From Bradyrhizobium sp. 149 (GTDB lineage: Bacteria > Pseudomonadota > Alphaproteobacteria > Rhizobiales > Xanthobacteraceae): a stretch of DNA of 64,000 nucleotides. The translations under genes were made by a program, and so were the position numbers. The notes under the pieces were generated by a model. It searched no databases, had not been told where the DNA came from, and saw nothing but the letters and a program-made list of their open reading frames with translations. The stretch's first letter is position 1, and every line of letters begins with the position of its first letter. The DNA lies in the NCBI RefSeq assembly GCF_023073915.1, contig NZ_JADPKK010000013.1, positions 682,001-746,000 of the forward strand, in the 5' to 3' direction. Shown here piece after piece: positions 27,871-36,924 of the stretch.

Positions 27871-29061
27871 TCAGGCCATCACCGCCGGCGTCTCCTCCGC
27901 CAGCCCGTAGACGCGCTGCGCCTTGGAGACCCCCGCGATCGGGAATTCGCCGAGCTCGTGCCAATCGTGGTGGCAGACCTTGGCAAAGCCTTCCGAGGCC
28001 ACCACGGTCCGCCCCAGGCGACCCGTGATCTTCTCGAGCCTGGCGGCAAGATTGACGGCGGGGCCGATGCAGGTGAAGTCGAGGCGGTTGCCGCCGCCGA
28101 TATTGCCGTAGAGGATGTGACCGACGTGGAGCGCGACGCCGAAGCGGAAGCGCTCGATGATTTCGCCGACCGGAAAGGCGAGCGCCTCGACGCTGGCCCG
28201 CGATTCGCGCGCTGCCTCCAGCACGCGCGTGCAGACATGCGCGGCATCGCCGACATATTCGTCGATCGGGAACACCGCGAGCAGGCCGTCGCCCATGAAT
28301 TTCAGCACCTCGCCGCCATGGCCACGGATCGCGGTGACCTGGCAGTCGAAATAATGATTGAGGATTTCGACGACGGTCTCGGCCGGCAGCCGGTCCGACA
28401 GCGCGGTGAAGCCGCGCAGGTCGGAGAGCCAGATCGCAGCTTGCATGGTGTCGTTGTGGCCGCGCCGGATCTGGCCGCCAAGGATGCGCGCGCCGGCACG
28501 ATTGCCGACATAGGTGTCGAGCAGCATCTCGGCGGTGCGGCGCAGGCTGATGATCTCGGCAATACGCGCGAGCGGCGTCACGATGGAGCGGATCGCCGCG
28601 ATCTCGTCGTCGCTGAAGCCACCGGGCTGCCGGGTCATCCAGCTCGTCGCGTTGACCGAGCCGTCGAGGAACCGCAGCGGCACCGCGACATAGTCGGTCA
28701 CGCCTTCGGCCCGCATGTCGTTGATGATGGGAAACCGCTTGCTGCCGGGATCGTCGACGCGCCCTCTGACCTCCAGCCCCTGCTCGAACACGATCCGAAG
28801 CGGGCTCTGGGCGAACTCCGGCGAGTCCAGGACATCGAATTCGACCGCGCCGATTTCGACCTGTTCGCCTTGCCGCCAGATGAAGTTGCGGCCGAATATT
28901 TCGGGGTGGAGCGTGCGGATGAAGATGCCGAACCGCCAGACCGGCAGGCCCGCCGCGACCAGACGCTCGCAGAAATCCTCGATCATCACGACCGGCTCTA
29001 CCGACGACCAGGCGCCGTCGATCAGCCAGTTGGAGACGCGCTGAAGCTCGAAGCTGTTCAT
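27871..29061 (-). CDS. Class III adenylate/guanylate cyclase
   Basis: A 396-residue cytosolic cyclase with an N-terminal sensor-like region (about 1-190) and a C-terminal class III catalytic domain (about 205-385). The metal-binding Asp residues lie in LSDLRGFTALSD and KFMGDGLLAVFP; CIGPAVNLAARLE is also conserved. It makes a cyclic nucleotide, probably cAMP, from a signal sensed by the N-terminal part. Rhizobia have many such cyclases. The minus-strand gene is followed by a short gap to aroC. Confidence 0.92.
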   Translation of the reverse strand: MNSFELQRVSNWLIDGAWSSVEPVVMIEDFCERLVAAGLPVWRFGIFIRTLHPEIFGRNFIWRQGEQVEIGAVEFDVLDSPEFAQSPLRIVFEQGLEVRGRVDDPGSKRFPIINDMRAEGVTDYVAVPLRFLDGSVNATSWMTRQPGGFSDDEIAAIRSIVTPLARIAEIISLRRTAEMLLDTYVGNRAGARILGGQIRRGHNDTMQAAIWLSDLRGFTALSDRLPAETVVEILNHYFDCQVTAIRGHGGEVLKFMGDGLLAVFPIDEYVGDAAHVCTRVLEAARESRASVEALAFPVGEIIERFRFGVALHVGHILYGNIGGGNRLDFTCIGPAVNLAARLEKITGRLGRTVVASEGFAKVCHHDWHELGEFPIAGVSKAQRVYGLAEETPAVMA

Positions 29062-29123
29062 GGCCGCATTTGCGGGCGAAGTTGTGAGATCGTCAAGCTG
29101 CGCGGCGGGCTAGTACCGCGACA

Positions 29124-30212
29124 TCAGCGCCCCACCTGCCCGCGGTCGCGCAGGAAATGATCGGCCAACACGCACGCCATCATGGCTTCGCCGACCGGGA
29201 CGGCGCGAATGCCGACGCAGGGGTCGTGGCGGCCCTTGGTCATGATCTCGGTGTCGGTGCCGTTGCGATCGACGGTGAGACGCGGCTGCAGGATCGACGA
29301 GGTCGGCTTGACCGCGAAGCGCACCACCACCGGCTGTCCGGTCGAGATGCCGCCCAGCACGCCGCCGGCGTGGTTGGACAGAAAACGCGTGCCGTCATTG
29401 CCGGTACGCATCTCGTCGGCGTTCTCTTCGCCCGTGAGTTCGGCCGCGCCAAAGCCGGCGCCGATCTCGACGCCCTTCACCGCATTGATGCTCATCATTG
29501 CAGAGGCGAGCTCGGCGTCGAGCTTGGCGTAGATCGGCGCGCCAAGGCCTGCCGGCACACCTTCGGCGATGACCTCGATCACAGCGCCGATCGACGAGCC
29601 GCTCTTGCGGATGCCGTCGAGATAGGTCTCGAAGAACGCGGCCTTGTCCTTGTCGGGACAGAAGAACGGGTTTTTCGCAATCTCGTCCCAGTCCCAATTC
29701 GCGCGGTCGATCTTGTGCGGGCCCATCTGCACCAGCGCGCCGCGCACTTTGACATCGGGCAGCACCTTTCGCGCGATCGCGCCGGCGGCAACCCGCGTCG
29801 CCGTCTCGCGCGCGGAGGAGCGGCCGCCGCCGCGATAGTCGCGCAGGCCGTACTTCGCCTCATAGGTGAAGTCGGCGTGACCCGGACGAAACTTGTCCTT
29901 GATCTCGGAATAGTCCTTCGAGCGCTGGTCAGTGTTCTCGATCAGCAGCCCGATCGGCGTGCCCGTCGTCACCTGTGCACCGGTCTCTGGATGCGCCATC
30001 ACGCCGGACAGGATCTTGACCTGGTCCGGCTCCTGGCGCTGGGTCGTGAAGCGCGACTGGCCGGGTCGGCGGCGGTCGAGATCGCCCTGGATGTCGGCCT
30101 CGACGAGCGGGATCATGGGCGGGCAGCCGTCGACCACGCAGCCGATCGCCACCCCATGGCTCTCGCCGAAGGTTGTGACGCGGAACATGTGGCCGAAGGT
30201 GTTGAAGGACAT
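29124..30212 (-). CDS. aroC: Chorismate synthase
   Basis: This 362-residue enzyme makes chorismate from 5-enolpyruvylshikimate-3-phosphate, the last shared step of aromatic amino acid synthesis, using reduced FMN. The family signatures [51 protein letters not shown] (split across positions 125-146) and [18 protein letters not shown] are present, and length is normal. It starts at [13 protein letters not shown] family-B repeat lies directly upstream. Confidence 0.97.
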   Translation of the reverse strand: MSFNTFGHMFRVTTFGESHGVAIGCVVDGCPPMIPLVEADIQGDLDRRRPGQSRFTTQRQEPDQVKILSGVMAHPETGAQVTTGTPIGLLIENTDQRSKDYSEIKDKFRPGHADFTYEAKYGLRDYRGGGRSSARETATRVAAGAIARKVLPDVKVRGALVQMGPHKIDRANWDWDEIAKNPFFCPDKDKAAFFETYLDGIRKSGSSIGAVIEVIAEGVPAGLGAPIYAKLDAELASAMMSINAVKGVEIGAGFGAAELTGEENADEMRTGNDGTRFLSNHAGGVLGGISTGQPVVVRFAVKPTSSILQPRLTVDRNGTDTEIMTKGRHDPCVGIRAVPVGEAMMACVLADHFLRDRGQVGR

Positions 30213-30280
30213 CCGTCTCTAGCTCGTAAGTCAGTGCTGACTTAACTCGCCCTGAAATTGGGGTCAAATGCGTACACAGT

Positions 30281-30368
30281 CGTCATGGCCGGGCTTGTCC
30301 CGGCCATCCACGTTCTTGGCCCGCGAGCGCAAAGGACGCGGATGCCCGGGACAAGCCCGGGCACGACG
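30281..30368. repeat. Compound palindromic repeat, family B, copy 1
   Basis: The ends CGTCATGGCCGGGCTTGTCC and GGACAAGCCCGGGCACGACG (the right arm ending at 30368) form a long imperfect inverted repeat, with inner GGCCATCCACG and CGCGGATGCCC parts. Copies with the same layout lie at 44197-44279 and 52813-52898. It sits between aroC and the histidine phosphatase gene. Confidence 0.88.
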
Positions 30369-30388
30369 GCGGAGCACGCCGGGCCTGC

Positions 30389-30988
30389 TTAGCTAAACTT
30401 CTCCAGCCGGCCGTCGCGGAATACGTAGACGGCGCCCTGCTCGATGTAGAGTTCGGCGGCGCTCGCCGGCGTCTCCAGGCCGAGTGAAACCATCAGGGCC
30501 CGGCAGGTCCCGCCATGGGCGACCGCGACGGTGTCGGCCCGCAGCTGGTCGTACCAGGCGCGCACGCGGACCTGTACGTCGGCGTACGTCTCCCCGCCCG
30601 CGGGGCCCACCGTCCATTTGTCGGCGAGGCGCCGGGCATAGATTTCGGGATCGGAGGCCTCGCTCTCGGCCAGCGTCAGCCCCTCCCAGACGCCGTAACC
30701 GATCTCGCGCAGGCGGTCGTCGAGCGCGTAGTCGGCAGGCGGCAGTTCGAGCCTGCCGCGCGCCAGTTCCATGGTCTCTCGCGCGCGGACAAGCGGGCTC
30801 GACACGTAGGGAAACGCAGCCTTGTTGCGGCCGTCGCGCTTGAACAGATCGGCGAGAATGCCGCCGGCCTGCACCGCCTGACCGCGGCCGCGCGCGTTCA
30901 GCGGAATGTCCCTGGTGCCCTGAAGCCTCCCGAGGGCATTCCACTCGGTCTCGCCGTGGCGAAGATAATAGATCGTGGGCACGGGCAT
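30389..30988 (-). CDS. Histidine phosphatase / phosphoglycerate mutase-like protein
   Basis: A 199-residue protein with the branch-1 histidine phosphatase motif YYLRHGETEWN (catalytic His) near the N-terminus and VAVAHGGTCRAL near the C-terminus, plus a conserved Arg/Glu pair. The ATG at 30988 is preferred; a GTG at 31015 would overlap fabI. It lies 13 bases after the fabI stop and is probably co-transcribed with it. The substrate (sugar phosphate or other) is unknown; length is shorter than 2,3-bisphosphoglycerate-dependent mutases. Confidence 0.9.
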   Translation of the reverse strand: MPVPTIYYLRHGETEWNALGRLQGTRDIPLNARGRGQAVQAGGILADLFKRDGRNKAAFPYVSSPLVRARETMELARGRLELPPADYALDDRLREIGYGVWEGLTLAESEASDPEIYARRLADKWTVGPAGGETYADVQVRVRAWYDQLRADTVAVAHGGTCRALMVSLGLETPASAAELYIEQGAVYVFRDGRLEKFS

Positions 30989-31001
30989 TGCTGGTGAAAG
31001 G

Positions 31002-31817
31002 TTAGTCCTTCCCACCGAACGAAATGTCCGGCGCGTCCGGGCGCTTCATGCCGAGCACGTGATAGCCGGAATCGACGTGGTGCACCTCGCCGGTGACGCC
31101 GCGCGAGAGGTCGGACAGGAAATACAGCGCGCTGCCGCCGACGTCTTCGGTCGACACGTTGCGCCGCAGCGGTGCGTTGGCCTCGTTCCACTTCAGGATA
31201 TATCTGAAATCGCCGATGCCGGACGCCGCGAGCGTCTTGATCGGCCCCGCCGAGATCGCATTGACGCGGATGTTCTTCTCGCCGAGATCGGCGGCGAGAT
31301 AACGCACGCTGGCTTCGAGTGCCGCTTTCGCAACGCCCATGACGTTGTAATGCGGCATCCACTTCTCGGCGCCGTAATAGCTGAGCGTGATGAGCGAGCC
31401 ACCGTCGGTCATCAGCTTCTCGGCGCGTTGCGCCACGGCCGTGAACGAGTAGCAGGAGATCAACATGGACTTCGAAAAATTCTCCTGCGTCGTGTCGACG
31501 TAGCGGCCATCGAGCTGCTCGCCATAGGCAATCGCATGCACCAGGAAGTCGATCTTGCCCCACTTTTCCTTCAGCACCGCGAAGGCCGCGTCGATGCTCG
31601 CAGCATCGGTGACGTCGCAATGGCCGAGCACGAGCCCGCCGATCTCGGCGGCGAGCGGCTCGACGCGCTTCTTCAGCGCATCGCCCTGATAGGTGAAGGC
31701 GAGCTCGGCGCCGGCCGCGTGGCATGCCTTGGCAATGCCCCAGGCGATCGAGCGGTTGTTGGCAACGCCGAGAACCACGCCCCGTTTGCCCTGCATCAGA
31801 CCTGAATTCTGCGCCAT
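31002..31817 (-). CDS. fabI: Enoyl-[acyl-carrier-protein] reductase (NADH), FabI
   Basis: This 271-residue reductase completes each cycle of fatty-acid elongation. It is chosen from MAQNSGLMQGKRGVVLG; a longer start would add 15 residues. The NADH-binding GVANNRSIAWGIAKA segment, the SYYGAEK...YNVMGVAKAAL active-site Tyr/Lys motif and the GPIKTLAASGI loop mark FabI rather than a general SDR. It is the first gene of a pair with the histidine phosphatase. Confidence 0.96.
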   Translation of the reverse strand: MAQNSGLMQGKRGVVLGVANNRSIAWGIAKACHAAGAELAFTYQGDALKKRVEPLAAEIGGLVLGHCDVTDAASIDAAFAVLKEKWGKIDFLVHAIAYGEQLDGRYVDTTQENFSKSMLISCYSFTAVAQRAEKLMTDGGSLITLSYYGAEKWMPHYNVMGVAKAALEASVRYLAADLGEKNIRVNAISAGPIKTLAASGIGDFRYILKWNEANAPLRRNVSTEDVGGSALYFLSDLSRGVTGEVHHVDSGYHVLGMKRPDAPDISFGGKD

Positions 31818-31895
31818 TTTGCTAACGTCCCGTCGAGCTCTCGGTAAGGTTTGGAGGTACACCAGCCCTCCGTTGCGGTACAGTCCTAATCCGCG

Positions 31896-31934
31896 GCGTT
31901 AACGCTGTTTCAAGCGCCGGAATAGCTGTTCCGG
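31896..31934. promoter_or_regulatory. Two palindromes upstream of the ECF sigma gene
   Basis: GCGTTAACGC (31896-31905) is a perfect 10-bp palindrome, and CCGGAA-N6-TTCCGG (31917-31934) is a perfect inverted repeat. They lie between fabI and the sigma-factor gene. The second also contains GGAAT followed 16 bases later by TGTT, resembling an ECF-type -35/-10 pair for self-activation. Confidence 0.4.
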
Positions 31935-31988
31935 TCGGGTGTTATGATCGTTGTGGCGCTCGCCGAACATCAGGACGTCAAGACCGCA

Positions 31989-32477
31989 ATGAGTGCGTTT
32001 CGCCAGAGTGTGGAAGCCATGATCCCGGCGTTGCGCCGCTACGCCCGCGCGCTCACGCGCGAAGCGGATGCGGCCGACGATCTGGTGCAGGATACGTTGG
32101 TGCGGGCGCTGCGGTCGGAGCGCCTGTTCCTCGGCGGCGACGTCAGAAGCTGGCTCTATACGATCCTGACCAACCTCAACAAGAACCGGCGGCGCTCGCT
32201 GGCACGGCGCCCGCAATTCATGCAGCTGACGGAGAACAACCCGGATGCCAGCGGGACCGAAGCCGAAGGGCGCGATATCGAGAGGGCACTGGCGACGCTC
32301 GTCGAGGAGCAACGCTCTGTGCTGCTGCTGGTGATGCTGGAGGGCATGAGCTACCGCGAGGTCGCCGACATCCAGGGTGTGCCGATCGGCACCGTGATGT
32401 CGCGCCTGGCACGCGCCCGCGCCCACGTTAAAGCCTCGCTGGAGGGCGAGCGGCCGGCGCTCAGGCGGGTGAAATGA
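31989..32477 (+). CDS. ECF-type RNA polymerase sigma factor
   Basis: A 162-residue sigma factor from the ATG at 31989 (MSAFRQSVEAMIPALRRYAR). An ATG at 31944 is an alternative, but it would overlap the possible self-activation promoter. Region 2 (ALTREADAADDLVQDTLVRAL, about 20-60) recognises the -10 and region 4 (LVEEQRSVLLLVMLEGMSYREVA, about 100-150) the -35. It is followed 106 bases later by a membrane anti-sigma gene on the same strand, the usual pairing for signal release. The signal is unknown. Confidence 0.93.
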   Translation: MSAFRQSVEAMIPALRRYARALTREADAADDLVQDTLVRALRSERLFLGGDVRSWLYTILTNLNKNRRRSLARRPQFMQLTENNPDASGTEAEGRDIERALATLVEEQRSVLLLVMLEGMSYREVADIQGVPIGTVMSRLARARAHVKASLEGERPALRRVK

Positions 32478-32583
32478 TGGCAGGATTGATGCATCGCGCC
32501 TGTCGTTTCCCCTGCACGGCGTGGGAAGCGGCGCAGTTGAACCACGCAGAACATTTTGGGCCGCAGAGCCAGAGACGACCGAT

Positions 32584-33354
32584 ATGAACGACCGCAAGAT
32601 TCCAGTGACCGAGGACGAACTGCACGCCTATGTCGACGGCGAGCTGCCGGCCGAGCGCCGCGCCGACGTCGAGGCCTGGCTCGCCGCGCAGCCCGAGGAT
32701 GCCGAGCGCGTGCAATCCTGGCGCGCCATGGCCGAGATGCTGCACGCCCGCTACGATTCCGTTGCCCAGGAGCCGGTGCCGGCGCGGCTGGAGCTCGAGC
32801 GGCTGGAACGCCGCCCGCGGCGCTGGCTCTATGGCGCCGCCGCGGCCGTGCTGGTTGCCTTCGTCGCCGGCGGCACCGCCGGCTGGCTGGCGCATGGCGC
32901 TGCCAACGCACCCTCGACCTTCCAGAGTTTTACGACCGACGCGCTCGACGCCCACCGCCTCTATGTCGTCGAGGTTCGCCACCCCGTCGAGGTCGGCGGC
33001 AACGAGCGCGACCACCTCCAGGCCTGGCTGACCCGGCGCTGCGGCTGGACCGTGTTCGCGCCGAACCTGGAGGCGAGCGGGCTGAAGCTCGTCGGCGGCC
33101 GGCTGCTGCCGGGACCGAGTGGACCCGCATCCTTCCTGATGTATGAGGGCGCCTCGGGCGAGCGCTACACGATCTACACCGCCAAGACCGAGAACGGCGC
33201 GACGCAGATGCGCTACGCCAGAACGGACAAGGACGGGGCGCTGTTCTGGGCCGAGCGCGGCGTCGGCTACGTCGTCAGCGGTGGCGGCGACCGCGACCGG
33301 CTGACCAAGGTGGCGCAGGCGGTTTACGACCAGGCAGAGAAAAACGGCACCTAG
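32584..33354 (+). CDS. Membrane-anchored anti-sigma factor
   Basis: A 256-residue protein from the ATG at 32584. The cytoplasmic N-terminus (about 1-75) has the zinc-less anti-sigma pattern ELHAYVDGELPAERRADVEAWL; one transmembrane helix (about 81-103, WLYGAAAAVLVAFVAGG) leads to a periplasmic domain of about 150 residues. It should hold the upstream ECF sigma factor inactive until its periplasmic part senses a signal. The gene order (sigma then anti-sigma) supports this. Confidence 0.9.
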   Translation: MNDRKIPVTEDELHAYVDGELPAERRADVEAWLAAQPEDAERVQSWRAMAEMLHARYDSVAQEPVPARLELERLERRPRRWLYGAAAAVLVAFVAGGTAGWLAHGAANAPSTFQSFTTDALDAHRLYVVEVRHPVEVGGNERDHLQAWLTRRCGWTVFAPNLEASGLKLVGGRLLPGPSGPASFLMYEGASGERYTIYTAKTENGATQMRYARTDKDGALFWAERGVGYVVSGGGDRDRLTKVAQAVYDQAEKNGT

Positions 33355-33681
33355 ACAACCACGCAAGCGCGGTGCCTCGATTCCGACATTGAAAATTTGG
33401 AATGAAGACATCGGCGCGTCTCATTATCGCACCGGATGATCACGCGAAAATGAGCAGCGTTCGATCCGCCGATCGACGCGGGCGGCCTCGATTGGGGTTT
33501 TTGGTACCGCGCTGGTCCCCCTCTCGAGGCCGCACCTTTTTATCAGCTGCCCCGCCGGACAGCCGACACGTCGAGCACGTGAGCCAAGAAGGGCTATCAC
33601 GCCTCGGGCATATGATGAGCATCATCTCCACGGACGATGCTCTCAGTCTTTAGGAGAACCCCTTCAGCTGCCGATCTCGCC
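33355..33681. other. 327-base gap, no convincing gene
   Basis: The region between the anti-sigma gene and the convergent dnaJ-like gene holds an 83-codon open frame (33402-33653) with weak coding character and a GAGCATC/GATGCTC inverted repeat (33617-33642). No RNA gene or clear terminator is seen. Confidence 0.4.
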
Positions 33682-34647
33682 CTAACCGAGCCCGCTACGT
33701 GGATTGTAGGGGTGTTGGTCCCGCCACTTCTCCATCAATGCTTCAAGCTCGGCGTCGTTCCCGTCCGGTAGCATAATCCTGATGGTGACGAAGAGGTCCC
33801 CGGTTCCGCCTGCTTTTGGCAATCCCTTGCCCTTGAGGCGGAAGGTCCGGCCGCTGGAGGTGTTTTTCGGGATCGACAGTTCCACCGCATTGCCGAGGGT
33901 GGGCACGCGAACCTTGCCGCCGAGCACTGCCTCATAGAGCGTGATTGGCAGGTCGATCCTGAGGTCGGCGCCCTCGATCTTGAAAAACGAATGCGGTGCA
34001 ACCGTAATCGTGATCAGGAGATCGCCCGGCGGGTGGCCCTGAGCGGTCTCGCCCTGCCCCTTCAGCCGGATCTGCTGGCCGCTGACGACGCCGACCGGAA
34101 TCCTGACGTTGAGCTCCTTGCCTGTCGGCAGCCGGACGCGCTTCTCCCCGCCCTGCACCGATTCTTCCAGTGAGACGGTCATGGCGACGTTCAGGTCGAG
34201 ATCAATCCCGATCCCACCGGTGTCGAACTCGAACTGCCCGGCACCGCCGGCGCCGGGCCGCGCCCCGCGCACCCCGCCGCCGAACATGCTGTTGAGGATG
34301 TCCTCGAATGCGCCGGCGCCCTGACCGGGGCCTGCGCCGCCGCCGCGGAACGTATAGCTCTCGAATCCGCCGGGACCCGCACGCCCGCGCGGCCCGCCGC
34401 CGCCCGGAAAACCCTGGAAGCGCGGCTTGCCGTCGGCGTCGATCTCGCCGCGGTCGAATTGCTTGCGCTTGTCCTCGTCGCCGAGGATCTCGTTGGCCGT
34501 GTTCAGCTCAGCGAAGCGCTCGGCCGCCCTCGGGTCGTCCTTGTTGTTGTCAGGATGGTGCTTCTTGGCAAGCTTGCGATAGGCGCTCTTGATCGCGGCA
34601 GCGCTGGCGCTCCGCGGCACCCCCAAGACCTCATAGGGGTCGCGCAT
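33682..34647 (-). CDS. DnaJ-family chaperone without zinc finger (CbpA-like)
   Basis: A 321-residue co-chaperone. The J domain (about 1-70) has [20 protein letters not shown] and the HPD motif in [10 protein letters not shown] Gly/Phe-rich segment (about 78-135) and a C-terminal substrate-binding domain (about 145-310) follow. The four-CxxCxGxG zinc region of DnaJ is absent, as in CbpA. It would stimulate DnaK. Its start lies near a GAAGGAGACG Shine-Dalgarno sequence. It is a single gene with a hairpin upstream. Confidence 0.93.
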   Translation of the reverse strand: MRDPYEVLGVPRSASAAAIKSAYRKLAKKHHPDNNKDDPRAAERFAELNTANEILGDEDKRKQFDRGEIDADGKPRFQGFPGGGGPRGRAGPGGFESYTFRGGGAGPGQGAGAFEDILNSMFGGGVRGARPGAGGAGQFEFDTGGIGIDLDLNVAMTVSLEESVQGGEKRVRLPTGKELNVRIPVGVVSGQQIRLKGQGETAQGHPPGDLLITITVAPHSFFKIEGADLRIDLPITLYEAVLGGKVRVPTLGNAVELSIPKNTSSGRTFRLKGKGLPKAGGTGDLFVTIRIMLPDGNDAELEALMEKWRDQHPYNPRSGLG

Positions 34648-34685
34648 CCGTCACGTCTCCTTCAAGAAATTGTATTGTTCAAAGG

Positions 34686-34722
34686 GCTCCCCGCCCCACC
34701 TGACCCTGATGTGGGGGGCGAG
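34686..34722 (-). terminator. GC-rich hairpin, possible terminator of the lipoprotein gene
   Basis: CTCGCCCCCCAC and GTGGGGCGGGGAG (minus strand) form an imperfect stem around a short loop, 34 bases beyond the lipoprotein gene stop. Only CCCTTTG follows, so termination strength is doubtful. Confidence 0.35.
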
Positions 34723-34756
34723 TGGTATTTTTGCAACTAGTTCGGTGTAGCGATTC

Positions 34757-35164
34757 CTAGCTCCGCCACGGCTTTAGCGTATGAATCTCCCAACGGCCAC
34801 GGCTGCTTTGGCAGCCGGCGCCCTGGAGCCAGCTTTCGGTGCTGCCGTTGACGTAGCTCGCCAGGAAGTCGCGGCACCTGCGGCCGTCCTCGGCGGCATA
34901 GGATTGCGCGATCGGCGTCACCGAACCGCGCGCCCCGGTTTCCGGATTTTCCCAATGCTGGCTGGAATCCTTGTCGCCCTTGCTGAGGACGTCGGAGGCG
35001 GCGTTGCGGGCGAAGGCGAGATCGGTCTCGGTAGGGGCCGCCTCCTTGGCGAGCATTGCGATCGAGCCGGTGAGGTCGCTGTCGTCGGCCTTGGCGTAGG
35101 CACTCTTGTCGTTGCGGGAAAAGCTGCAACCGCCGGTGCCGAGCCCGATCAGGATGATCGTCAT
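34757..35164 (-). CDS. RT0821/Lpp0805-family surface lipoprotein
   Basis: A 135-residue protein from the ATG at 35164. A short hydrophobic leader ends in a lipobox (LGTGGC), so the Cys would be lipid-modified. The C-terminal part shows the family pattern W-x-NP-x-TGARGSVTP, RRCRDFLASYV and WLQGAGCQ...GRWEIHTLKPW. Proteins of this family are found on alphaproteobacterial surfaces; function unknown. The leader lacks the usual Lys/Arg start, so the true start may lie upstream. It is divergent from pdxH. Confidence 0.8.
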   Translation of the reverse strand: MTIILIGLGTGGCSFSRNDKSAYAKADDSDLTGSIAMLAKEAAPTETDLAFARNAASDVLSKGDKDSSQHWENPETGARGSVTPIAQSYAAEDGRRCRDFLASYVNGSTESWLQGAGCQSSRGRWEIHTLKPWRS

Positions 35165-35277
35165 GACGAAGCCGGACGGCCGGATCGCGGATAGGCCAAC
35201 GCGTCCCCATGCCCTATATAGGGCGGTAGCGGACAACAACGCGTTTTGGACCGCAGGACGCAACTCGGACTCCAGAC

Positions 35278-35919
35278 ATGACCGACACGACCTCGATGAA
35301 ACACCAGACACCCTTAACATCCGGTGATTTCACCGCCGCCGACGAGCCTTTTGCGCTGTTCGAGGCTTGGCTGAACGAAGCCATCAAGAGCGAGCCGAAC
35401 GATCCGAACGCCATGGCGCTCGCAACCGTCGATCCCGACGGCCTGCCGGACGTGCGCATGGTGCTGATGAAGGGCTTCGATACCGAGGGTTTCGTCTTCT
35501 ACAGCCACATCGCCAGCCAGAAGGGCCGCGAACTCGCCGCAAATCCTAAGGCGGCGTTACTTTTTCACTGGAAGTCGCTGCGCCGTCAGGTCCGCATCCG
35601 CGGCAACGTGACGCCGGTGACCGAGGCCGAGGCCGACGCCTATTTCGCCACCCGTCCGAAGCAGGCGCAAATCGGCGCCTGGGCGAGCAAGCAGTCGCAA
35701 GAGCTCGAGAGCCGCTTCGCATTCGAGCAGGCGATCGCCAAGGTCGCCGCCAGGTACGTCATCGGCGAGGTGCCGCGCCCGCCGGGCTGGAGCGGCTGGC
35801 GCATCACGCCGTCGCGCATGGAGTTCTGGCACGACCGTCCATTCCGCCTGCACGACCGCATCGAATTTCGCCGTGACGCGGCCGGCCAGAAGTGGTCCAA
35901 GACGCGGATGTATCCCTAG
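35278..35919 (+). CDS. pdxH: Pyridoxamine/pyridoxine 5'-phosphate oxidase
   Basis: This 213-residue FMN enzyme makes pyridoxal 5'-phosphate. Conserved stretches include [39 protein letters not shown] (FMN contacts), [15 protein letters not shown] and the C-terminal [17 protein letters not shown] and WSKTRMYP. It is read divergently from the lipoprotein gene with about 110 bases between the start codons. A family-A palindrome follows its stop. Confidence 0.96.
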   Translation: MTDTTSMKHQTPLTSGDFTAADEPFALFEAWLNEAIKSEPNDPNAMALATVDPDGLPDVRMVLMKGFDTEGFVFYSHIASQKGRELAANPKAALLFHWKSLRRQVRIRGNVTPVTEAEADAYFATRPKQAQIGAWASKQSQELESRFAFEQAIAKVAARYVIGEVPRPPGWSGWRITPSRMEFWHDRPFRLHDRIEFRRDAAGQKWSKTRMYP

Positions 35920-35929
35920 TATTTTGTTT

Positions 35930-35978
35930 GAGCATGATTTTTTCGGAAAACCGCTGCACTCTTTTCCGGATCACGCTC
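35930..35978. repeat. 49-bp palindromic repeat, family A, copy 2
   Basis: GAGCATGAT and ATCACGCTC ends with inner TTTTTTCGGAAAA and CTTTTCCGG, the same length and layout as 18879-18927. It follows the pdxH stop and may end its transcript. A third, 5'-half copy (GAGCATGATC) is at 51437-51446. Confidence 0.85.
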
Positions 35979-35995
35979 CAACCTGAAAGAGCTTC

Positions 35996-36748
35996 ATGCC
36001 GCAGCCTTCCAATGCGCCACGCCGCACGCTGCTCCTGACCGGAGCTAGCCGTGGCATCGGCCACGCGACCGTCATCCGATTTTCCTCGGCAGGCTGGCGC
36101 GTCATCACCTGCTCGCGGCATCCGTTCCCGGAGGATTGTCCCTGGGATGCGGGCCCTGAGGACCATATCCAGGTCGACCTCGCCACCCCCGCCGATACCA
36201 CGCGCGCGATCTCCGACATCCGCGACCGCCTCGAGGGCGGCATGCTGCATGCGCTCGTCAACAACGCCGCGATATCGCCGAAGGGCGCCGGCGGCTCCAG
36301 GCTGGGCTCGATCGATACCGACCTCGCGACCTGGACGCATGTGTTCAACGTCAACTTCTTCGCCCCGATCATGATGGCGCGGGGGCTGATCGAGGAATTG
36401 AAGGCGGCCAGGGGATCGGTGGTCAACGTCACCTCGATCGCGGGCTCGCGCGTACATCCCTTCGCAGGCGCGGCCTATGCCACCTCGAAGGCCGCGCTCG
36501 CATCCCTGACGCGCGAGATGGCCTCCGACTTCGGCCGCGTCGGCGTGCGCGTCAACGCGATCGCGCCGGGCGAGATCGACACCTCGATCCTGTCGCCGGG
36601 CACCGAGAAGATCGTCGACCAGCAGATTCCGATGCACCGGCTCGGCACGCCCGACGAGGTCGCCAAGATCATCTACGTGCTGTGCACGGACACTTCGTCC
36701 TACGTCAACGGCGCCGAGATCCACATCAACGGCGGCCAGCACGTGTAG
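35996..36748 (+). CDS. Short-chain dehydrogenase/reductase
   Basis: A 250-residue SDR with the NAD(P)-binding TGASRGIG near the N-terminus, NNAA, the catalytic Ser in VTSIAGSR, and the YATSK Tyr/Lys pair. The C-terminal NGAEIHINGGQHV fits a classical SDR ending. The substrate is unknown. It stands alone between repeat families A and C. Confidence 0.9.
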   Translation: MPQPSNAPRRTLLLTGASRGIGHATVIRFSSAGWRVITCSRHPFPEDCPWDAGPEDHIQVDLATPADTTRAISDIRDRLEGGMLHALVNNAAISPKGAGGSRLGSIDTDLATWTHVFNVNFFAPIMMARGLIEELKAARGSVVNVTSIAGSRVHPFAGAAYATSKAALASLTREMASDFGRVGVRVNAIAPGEIDTSILSPGTEKIVDQQIPMHRLGTPDEVAKIIYVLCTDTSSYVNGAEIHINGGQHV

Positions 36749-36755
36749 TCTACCT

Positions 36756-36843
36756 CGTCATTGCGAGCGCAATCGAAGCAATCCAGACCGCCTCGGTGGA
36801 GACGGTCTGGATTGCTTCGTCGCAAGAGCTCCTCGCAATGACG
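36756..36843. repeat. Compound palindromic repeat, family C
   Basis: CGTCATTGCGAG at the left pairs with CTCGCAATGACG at the right, and inner GAAGCAATCCAGACCG pairs with CGGTCTGGATTGCTTC. This nested palindrome directly follows the SDR stop. I associate this sequence type with dispersed repeats in Bradyrhizobium genomes. Confidence 0.88.
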
Positions 36844-36871
36844 ATGTTGGAAACCGCGCCGGGGGAAGCAA

Positions 36872-36909
36872 GGCGATCCAGACAACGCCGCCGCAAGACC
36901 TGGATCGCC
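36872..36909. repeat. Second hairpin beside repeat C
   Basis: GGCGATCCAG and CTGGATCGCC form a 10-bp inverted repeat with an 18-base loop. The GATCCAG/CTGGATC parts resemble the inner part of repeat C, so it may be a decayed copy next to it. Confidence 0.6.
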
Positions 36910-36924
36910 CTTAGCTTCCGTTGC

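Noticed and set aside
30281..30368. Possible CRISPR repeat
   Set aside because: Family B copies are 14 and 8 kb apart and have no regular spacers; they are dispersed palindromes. No CRISPR array or cas gene was seen.
33402..33653. 83-codon open frame between the anti-sigma and dnaJ-like genes
   Set aside because: No good ribosome site, mixed composition and no family features; left as an intergenic remark.
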